DNA of 64,000 nucleotides from Candidatus Aalborgicola lynettensis (GTDB taxonomy: Bacteria > Pseudomonadota > Gammaproteobacteria > Burkholderiales > Burkholderiaceae_C): NCBI GenBank assembly GCA_016719405.1, contig JADJZE010000001.1, forward strand, positions 868,001 to 932,000, given 5' to 3'. Under the pieces are notes generated by a model that saw nothing but the letters and a program-made list of their open reading frames with translations, did no database searches and was not told where the DNA came from. The position numbers and the translations under genes were made by a program. Below are positions 59,680-64,000 of this stretch, one piece after another (within the stretch, counting starts at the first letter, position 1; each line of letters starts with the position of its first letter).

Positions 59680-61341
59680 TCAATGCCCGCCACCGCCCGA
59701 TGCGCTGATCGGCAGTGACTGCATGAGTTCGAAACCAAGTGCCGAGAAAACGTACATGGCAGCGACGATCACCAAGATGGAAATGGGACCGACCCAAGCG
59801 GTGGTACCTGCTTTTATGACCGTAGCACCCCATGCCACACCCAGACTGTTGCTTGCACCACCCGGCTGACGTTCAGGCAACAAAGACGCCGCAATTCCCC
59901 CGGCAAACACCAGCAAGGCTGCCGCCATGACACTGCCGCCCAGTGCTACCGCCAACATCAGGGTTTGCCAAATGGCGGGCGCTTGTTGTTGGTAGGAAAC
60001 GTCCATCACCCGGCGTGGCACACCCAGGTAACCGGCAGAAATACCGGCTGCACCGAACACCAGCAAACCCAGCAAGGCGAGCCACGGCATCCAGCGCAGG
60101 ATTTCGGGACGCCACAGTGCGCGCCCACCCAAGGCGGGTAGCACCACCGAGAGCGCTGCCAGCAAGGTCATGCTGACCGTGCCCAGGGTGAAGAAGTGGA
60201 AGTAGCCAGGCACAAAAAAGGTGTCGGACAACAGTGGTGCAAGTTGCCCCTGAATCAGAACGAATGCAAACACCAGTCCCAAGGCCATGCTCAACACAGC
60301 CACACCCATGGCGGACATTGCGGGATGGCGCCAGGGCAATAGTTGGATCCAGCCAAACAATCCACGCCCGCCGTGGGCACGGGCATGCACTTCCAGGGAG
60401 GCCACGATGATCAGGAATGCCGTCAGCGTGGGCACGCTGACGAACAATGACAGCATGGAGCCCGCCACCTGCACCACTTTGGGCAGATCCGGCTCCAGGA
60501 ACATGTGGTACAGCGATGTGGGGGGAACGAACACCAGGTACATGGAAAACACAATCTTGGAGAAGCGTTCGCCAAACACCGACTTGACGCCGGTGAGGGC
60601 CTGGACCAGCACATACCATAGGATCACGGTTGCCATCAGCGGCAGGTAATGCATGTTGTGAAAAACGATGTGCCAGCGCGTGCCATGGCTCAGCGGAAAC
60701 GGCCCCACGCCCAGTGCCCACAAGACGCCAGGCACGAAGGTGTACAAGGCGGCAAACCCCGTCACTACCAAAAATCCGGCCCAAGCGAACAGCGCAAAAC
60801 CGACCGCACTGAGTTTGTCCTGCTGGCCTTGCCAGCGGGGGCGCAGCAAGGTCACGATGGCACTGGCAGGTAGCACCATCAAGCCCAGACCCAAAAAGCT
60901 GTAGCCCAGGTTAAATAGCAAAAGCCCACGCGGGTTATCGCGCACCAGCTCGGGTGCGCCGTTGTACAGCAAGGGCGTGCCGCTCACCGAACCGACCATG
61001 CTGAGTACCAGGCCGGACAGCATCAAGGCAAAGGCCACCCACGCCAGTTGGCGCCAGGCCAGTCCCTGACCGTTCTCGCACGCGGCCAGTCCCAATAGCA
61101 AAGCCGTTTGGGTGATGAACAACCAGTAAAAGAAGATACCAACCCCGTGCACCGTCAAAAAGCGATAGCCGTCGGCCATGGGCACGCTGAGCAAGCCGCC
61201 ACGCACCAGGGCGGTAGCGACTCCTGCGAGGATACCGATGAACAGGGCCAACAAGGCCACCGCCGACATGCTTTTGAGCAGTCGCCGGTCGGCCTGGGGC
61301 AAAGCGACCAGGCGATCAGAAAAGTTGTGTGCGTGTGCCAT
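59680..61341 (-). CDS. ba3-type heme-copper oxidase subunit I-like protein with altered ligands
   Basis: 553 residues from ATG 61341, with about 13 membrane helices. Blocks shared with Thermus ba3 subunit I include LTVHGVGIFFYW (low-spin heme His65), SLFVSVPTLTAFLIIVASLE, RGLFGWIQLLPW, VPGYFHFFTLGT and GYLGVPRR. The CuB His plus Tyr crosslink pair seems kept in FHNMHY (His228, Tyr232). The CuB His pair is instead Tyr278-His279 (SLYHMFLEP), and the high-spin heme ligand is Tyr380 in place of the first His of HFH (YFH, His382). Catalytic oxygen reduction is therefore doubtful. Its start follows the CoxII stop by two bases. Confidence 0.83.
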   Translation of the reverse strand: MAHAHNFSDRLVALPQADRRLLKSMSAVALLALFIGILAGVATALVRGGLLSVPMADGYRFLTVHGVGIFFYWLFITQTALLLGLAACENGQGLAWRQLAWVAFALMLSGLVLSMVGSVSGTPLLYNGAPELVRDNPRGLLLFNLGYSFLGLGLMVLPASAIVTLLRPRWQGQQDKLSAVGFALFAWAGFLVVTGFAALYTFVPGVLWALGVGPFPLSHGTRWHIVFHNMHYLPLMATVILWYVLVQALTGVKSVFGERFSKIVFSMYLVFVPPTSLYHMFLEPDLPKVVQVAGSMLSLFVSVPTLTAFLIIVASLEVHARAHGGRGLFGWIQLLPWRHPAMSAMGVAVLSMALGLVFAFVLIQGQLAPLLSDTFFVPGYFHFFTLGTVSMTLLAALSVVLPALGGRALWRPEILRWMPWLALLGLLVFGAAGISAGYLGVPRRVMDVSYQQQAPAIWQTLMLAVALGGSVMAAALLVFAGGIAASLLPERQPGGASNSLGVAWGATVIKAGTTAWVGPISILVIVAAMYVFSALGFELMQSLPISASGGGGH

Positions 61342-61343
61342 GG

Positions 61344-62128
61344 TCAAACCACCTCAATCGTTGCTTGCATCAGCCCGTGCGCTTCACCGCAATACACCGT
61401 GCAGTACATCAGGTAGCGGCCGGGTTTTCAAAAGTCAGCGCGGCTTCGGTGATGCGCCCAGGCTGCAAACGCATCATGCGACCACCTTTGCCGAGCTGAA
61501 TAGATGCACCGTGGGCAATGTCCACGGACATCATTTTGAAACGGTAGGCTTGACCTGCATCCAAACGTAAGACATTCGGCAGGTAGTACCACCGCCCTGC
61601 CGTCATCAACACATCAATGGCTTGCCCCGTGCCACGCGGCAGGGTACTGCCCCCATGGCTTGCGTGCGGGTCTGCGGGGGCGGTGGCCACTGCAGGCGCT
61701 CCACCATGCCCAGAATGGGGGTCAGGTTCGGTGGGTACGACATGGTCAGCGGGGGGCATGGTGTGCCCCGCGTGTGGATCTGCGTCGGTTGGCGTGCCGG
61801 AGTTAGTCATTCGACGGGGATACACGCTGCCGTCTGACATGCGGTAGCGTTCAGCGAATTCCGTCGTCATGCGGCTGAACTCTTCCACGCTAGGCCCTTG
61901 GGATGTGGCTGCGCCGTGCGCTGCATGTGCCCCTTCTGCAGCGGGTTTCGCTGCAATTTCCTCGCCGCTTGTTGCGTGGCTGGCGCCCTGTGGGTGGTCC
62001 AGACCCAGCAAGGCCAGCGGACCGGGCGCTGCGCCATACGCGGCCCACAGACCATACAAACCGAGGCCGCCAAAGCCACCGGCTGCAATGAACCCGCGCC
62101 GCGTGGTGAAGTGATTTTTGGACTGCAT
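61344..62128 (-). pseudogene. Cytochrome c oxidase subunit II-like protein (CuA), frameshifted near the 3' end
   Basis: The frame begins MQSKNHFTTRRGFIAAGGFG, a twin-arginine-like leader, then a linker with DPHAGH, DPHSGHGG and DPHASHGG, and a cupredoxin fold (RWYYLPNVLRLDAGQAYRFK, VDIAHGASIQLGKGG). In frame it stops at FENPAAT (stop at 61409). The next frame, from about 61426, continues RYLMYCTVYCGEAHGLMQ to ATIEVV and ends at TGA 61344, two bases before the subunit I ATG. That piece holds the CuA ligands C-x3-C-x3-H-x2-M. One missing base near 61422-61428 separates the two halves. This may be a real loss or a sequencing indel. Confidence 0.87.
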
Positions 62129-62140
62129 ATGGCTGTGTCC

Positions 62141-62611
62141 TTAAAGGTATTTTTGGTAGACCGACGTTTCGCCATTGGGCTGAACCAGCAGCACTTCATA
62201 CGGGTTTTTGCGGCCTTTGTAGACAGGGCCATCCATGCCAGGTGAGCCCACCACCATTCCGGGTACGGTCAGCCCGATGGCCTTGGGCTGTTCGCGCAGC
62301 AAGCGCTGAATTTCGCGCACCGGCACATGCCCCTCAACGGCATAGCCGCCGACGCGCGCTGTATGGCAGGAACCCAGTTTGACGGGGATGCCGAGCCGGG
62401 CTCGCATGGCGTTGTTGCCGGTCTCAAAGACCCGTACAGAAAACCCCGCTTGCTCCAGGATGGTGATCCAGTCCTTGCAGCAACCGCAACTCGGGTCTTT
62501 CCAAACCTCGACCAATGGGCCCTGCTGCGCGTCAGCCATACCGGACAGAGGAAAAATGAGTGCCCCCGCTAACCAGGTACGACGATTCATAGTTGTTAAC
62601 GCAATTTGCAT
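62141..62611 (-). CDS. DUF411 family metal-binding protein
   Basis: 156 residues from ATG 62611 (AGGAG is spaced 7 bases upstream), with a signal peptide ending SGMADA. The DUF411 core shows VWKDPSCGCCKDWITIL and GSCHTARVGGYAVEGHVPVR, whose Cys and His residues bind metal, and VPGMVVGSPGMDGP. Such periplasmic proteins occur in copper and silver resistance loci. It heads the leftward copper/oxidase operon. Confidence 0.87.
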   Translation of the reverse strand: MQIALTTMNRRTWLAGALIFPLSGMADAQQGPLVEVWKDPSCGCCKDWITILEQAGFSVRVFETGNNAMRARLGIPVKLGSCHTARVGGYAVEGHVPVREIQRLLREQPKAIGLTVPGMVVGSPGMDGPVYKGRKNPYEVLLVQPNGETSVYQKYL

Positions 62612-62686
62612 TTTCAGGCTCCTGTTTCTATCGAACGTTGTGCCCGCAGTGTAGAAACCGAGTGCTGCCTCTAACATGACACCCAC

Positions 62687-62702
62687 ATTACGTTTCTGTC
62701 AT
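62687..62702 (-). promoter_or_regulatory. Candidate CopR/CusR-type operator
   Basis: On the minus strand the sequence reads ATGACA-GAAAC-GTAAT. This resembles, as I recall it, the CTGACA-n5-GTAAT box of the Pseudomonas copper regulator CopR. It lies about 75 bases upstream of the DUF411 start, in the only sizeable gap of the copper cluster. No other regulatory gene is visible. Confidence 0.35.
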
Positions 62703-62768
62703 GTCGATCTTGAGTTGATTTACCTCAACACCACAGTGGCCGGTGGGCAGCAATTCGCCCGTTGCATG

Positions 62769-63227
62769 TCAATGTTTGTGGTCGGTATGTCCATCAGAGG
62801 GTGCGGCTAAAGGCGTAAATCGAGCCTGCTCCATCGCTTTTCCAGGAAATGTGATGGCCACAATGGCCTTCATCGTCGGGGTGGATGCGTATCGGCCCGT
62901 GCCTTTCATGCGATTGTCTCCATCGGGGGTGAGCGTGACCACGGTTTTGTCTTTGCCGCTCAATAGGGTGGCAGTTCCGGTGGCGCCCGTGCTGGGCAGT
63001 TTTTTGCCGCTGCCGTCTGTGAGGTACACCAGGACGGGGTTGTCGCCAGCCTCTTTGCTGGCTTTGGTAACGACCAGTTCAAAATGGTTTGCACCAGCTA
63101 CCTGTATCTGCCCGCCATTGGCCGCTTTGGATGCATCGGCATGCACCTCTTCACCATGGGCATAAACAGCCCCAGCACCCAGCACGAGGCACAGGGCCGC
63201 AGCAGTCAACATGCCAACTTTCTTCAT
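62769..63227 (-). CDS. Periplasmic protein of metal-efflux cluster
   Basis: 152 residues. Signal peptide MKKVGMLTAAALCLVLGAGA, then AHGEEVHADASKAANGGQ, a beta-rich core (FELVVTKASKEAGDNPVLVY, TATLLSGKDKTVVTLTPDGD, MKAIVAITFPGKAMEQARF) and a His-rich end DGHTDHKH. The core resembles domains found next to CusB/CzcB adaptors. AAGGAG lies upstream. It follows the efflux pump by 22 bases and is probably a periplasmic metal-binding helper. Confidence 0.72.
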   Translation of the reverse strand: MKKVGMLTAAALCLVLGAGAVYAHGEEVHADASKAANGGQIQVAGANHFELVVTKASKEAGDNPVLVYLTDGSGKKLPSTGATGTATLLSGKDKTVVTLTPDGDNRMKGTGRYASTPTMKAIVAITFPGKAMEQARFTPLAAPSDGHTDHKH

Positions 63228-63249
63228 ACGCTACTCCTTGGTTAAAAAA

Positions 63250-64000
63250 TCAAAAACTCTCTGGTGAATGTTCGTCGCCCTTGGCGGCCAGTAAACGCTC
63301 CAGCGGCTGGCGACCCCAGCGCCAGAACATCAGTGGCGTGAGCAGGGTGTCGAGCAAGGTCGAGCTGATGAGCCCACCAAAAATTACCACCGCAACCGGG
63401 TGCAACACCTCTTTGCCGGGGGCGTCTGCCGATACCAGCAGCGGCACCAGGGCGAAGGCAGCCACCAGAGCTGTCATCAGCACGGGTGTCAATCGCTCCA
63501 GCGAGCCGCGCACGATCATTTTTTGGTTGAAGGTTTCTCCTTCAAACGCGCACAGGTTGATGTAGTGGCTGATCTTCAAAATGCCGTTGCGCGTGGAAAT
63601 TCCGGTCAAAGTGATAAACCCCACCAGGGCTGCAACGGACAGCGGTTGACCGGAAATCCACAACGCAATCACACTGCCCACCAAGGCCAGCGGAATGTTG
63701 CCCATGATGATGAGCGTCAGCGCGGTAGAGCGGTAGCGGCTGTACAGCACCAGAAAAATCATGGTGAGCGACACCGCTGCCAGCAAGGCAATCAGCCGGG
63801 CCGCCTGCTCCTGGGCCTGGAACTGGCCTTCCAGCGCCGTGAAGTAACCTTCGGGCAAGGGCTTGGCCGCCAGTTCGGTGCGGATGTCGGCAATCACGCG
63901 CGACATATCGCTGCCGTCCGTATTGGCCGAGATCACGATGCGTCGGCGCGAGTTTTCCCGGCTGACCTGGTTGGGGCCTTCGCCGTCTTCAATACGCGCC
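63250..64000 (-). CDS. CzcA/CusA-type heavy-metal RND efflux pump, C-terminal part
   Basis: The frame is open at the right edge, so the N-terminal part is outside. The 250 residues seen are the end of an RND transporter: RRIVISANTDGSDMSRVIAD, EGYFTALEGQFQAQEQAARL, then four to five helices with IIMGNIPLALVGSVIAL, GFITLTGISTRNGILKISHY, PVLMTALVAAFALVPLLVS and PGKEVLHPVAVVIFGGLISS. The pattern fits HME-RND (Cu/Ag/Zn/Co) pumps rather than drug pumps. It exports metal from periplasm or cytoplasm through a tripartite complex. Confidence 0.93.
   Translation of the reverse strand, partial: ARIEDGEGPNQVSRENSRRRIVISANTDGSDMSRVIADIRTELAAKPLPEGYFTALEGQFQAQEQAARLIALLAAVSLTMIFLVLYSRYRSTALTLIIMGNIPLALVGSVIALWISGQPLSVAALVGFITLTGISTRNGILKISHYINLCAFEGETFNQKMIVRGSLERLTPVLMTALVAAFALVPLLVSADAPGKEVLHPVAVVIFGGLISSTLLDTLLTPLMFWRWGRQPLERLLAAKGDEHSPESF

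Noticed and set aside
1..64000. CRISPR arrays, insertion sequences, prophage genes or toxin-antitoxin pairs
   Set aside because: No regular repeat-spacer pattern, transposase, integrase, phage structural protein or toxin motif was found in any reading frame.

Overview
The window is dense chromosomal DNA of a betaproteobacterium. Gene order and protein styles point to Burkholderiales, most likely family Comamonadaceae, close to Rhodoferax or Polaromonas. The main pointers are the rimP-nusA-infB-rbfA-truB operon, the hpnCDE squalene genes, the tolB-pal-cpoB cluster, an EgtB/SenA-like protein and many GTG starts with ATGA overlaps. This placement comes from reading the proteins, not from a database search. 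Both ends are cut inside genes: argA on the left and a CzcA/CusA-type metal efflux pump on the right.

Layout. 1-7 kb: the 5' part of argA, then a GT2 glycosyltransferase abutting tolB-pal-cpoB-tcdA, a tRNA-Lys with a strong terminator, and a two-gene unit of a CheX/DUF3334-like protein and a putative lipoprotein. 7-17 kb: an NfeD/SPFH membrane pair, an AdiA-like decarboxylase, fabI, and a yejABEF peptide importer. 17-26 kb: the transcription/translation operon rimP-nusA-infB-rbfA-truB, then typA and an EamA transporter. 26-36 kb: hemH, a penicillin-acylase family hydrolase, a Lon-like protease, and hpnE-hpnD-hpnC, which make squalene for hopanoids. 36-42 kb: a small metabolic cluster (FAH-family hydrolase, ABM protein, Fe-alcohol dehydrogenase, esterase, thioesterase-GNAT fusion), then cheZ and ygfZ. 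42-46.5 kb: mltG-tmk-holB-pilZ-tatD-ankyrin. 46.7-52 kb: ynjB-C-D-F and a cNMP-GGDEF protein. 52-55.5 kb: a TVP38/FAD-oxidoreductase fusion and the EgtB/SenA-like enzyme.

55.5-64 kb is a copper-handling island transcribed leftward. It holds a CzcA/CusA pump end, a periplasmic protein, a DUF411 protein, CoxII-like and CoxI-like proteins, a small membrane protein, a very Met-rich secreted protein, a DUF2933 protein, an ICMT-like methyltransferase and a YHS-type copper ATPase. Two genes here are disrupted. CoxII has a frameshift just before an intact CuA motif, and the methyltransferase has an in-frame TAG. The CoxI-like protein has Tyr where the ba3 oxidase family has two His metal ligands.

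Other points of interest are a dispersed short repeat that occurs between genes and also inside the reading frames of several conserved genes (including truB, yejF, hpnC and ygfZ), and a DUF3334 protein that combines a CheC/CheX-type E-x-x-N motif with a CheZ-like C-terminal tail. No CRISPR array, insertion sequence, prophage or rRNA gene was seen.
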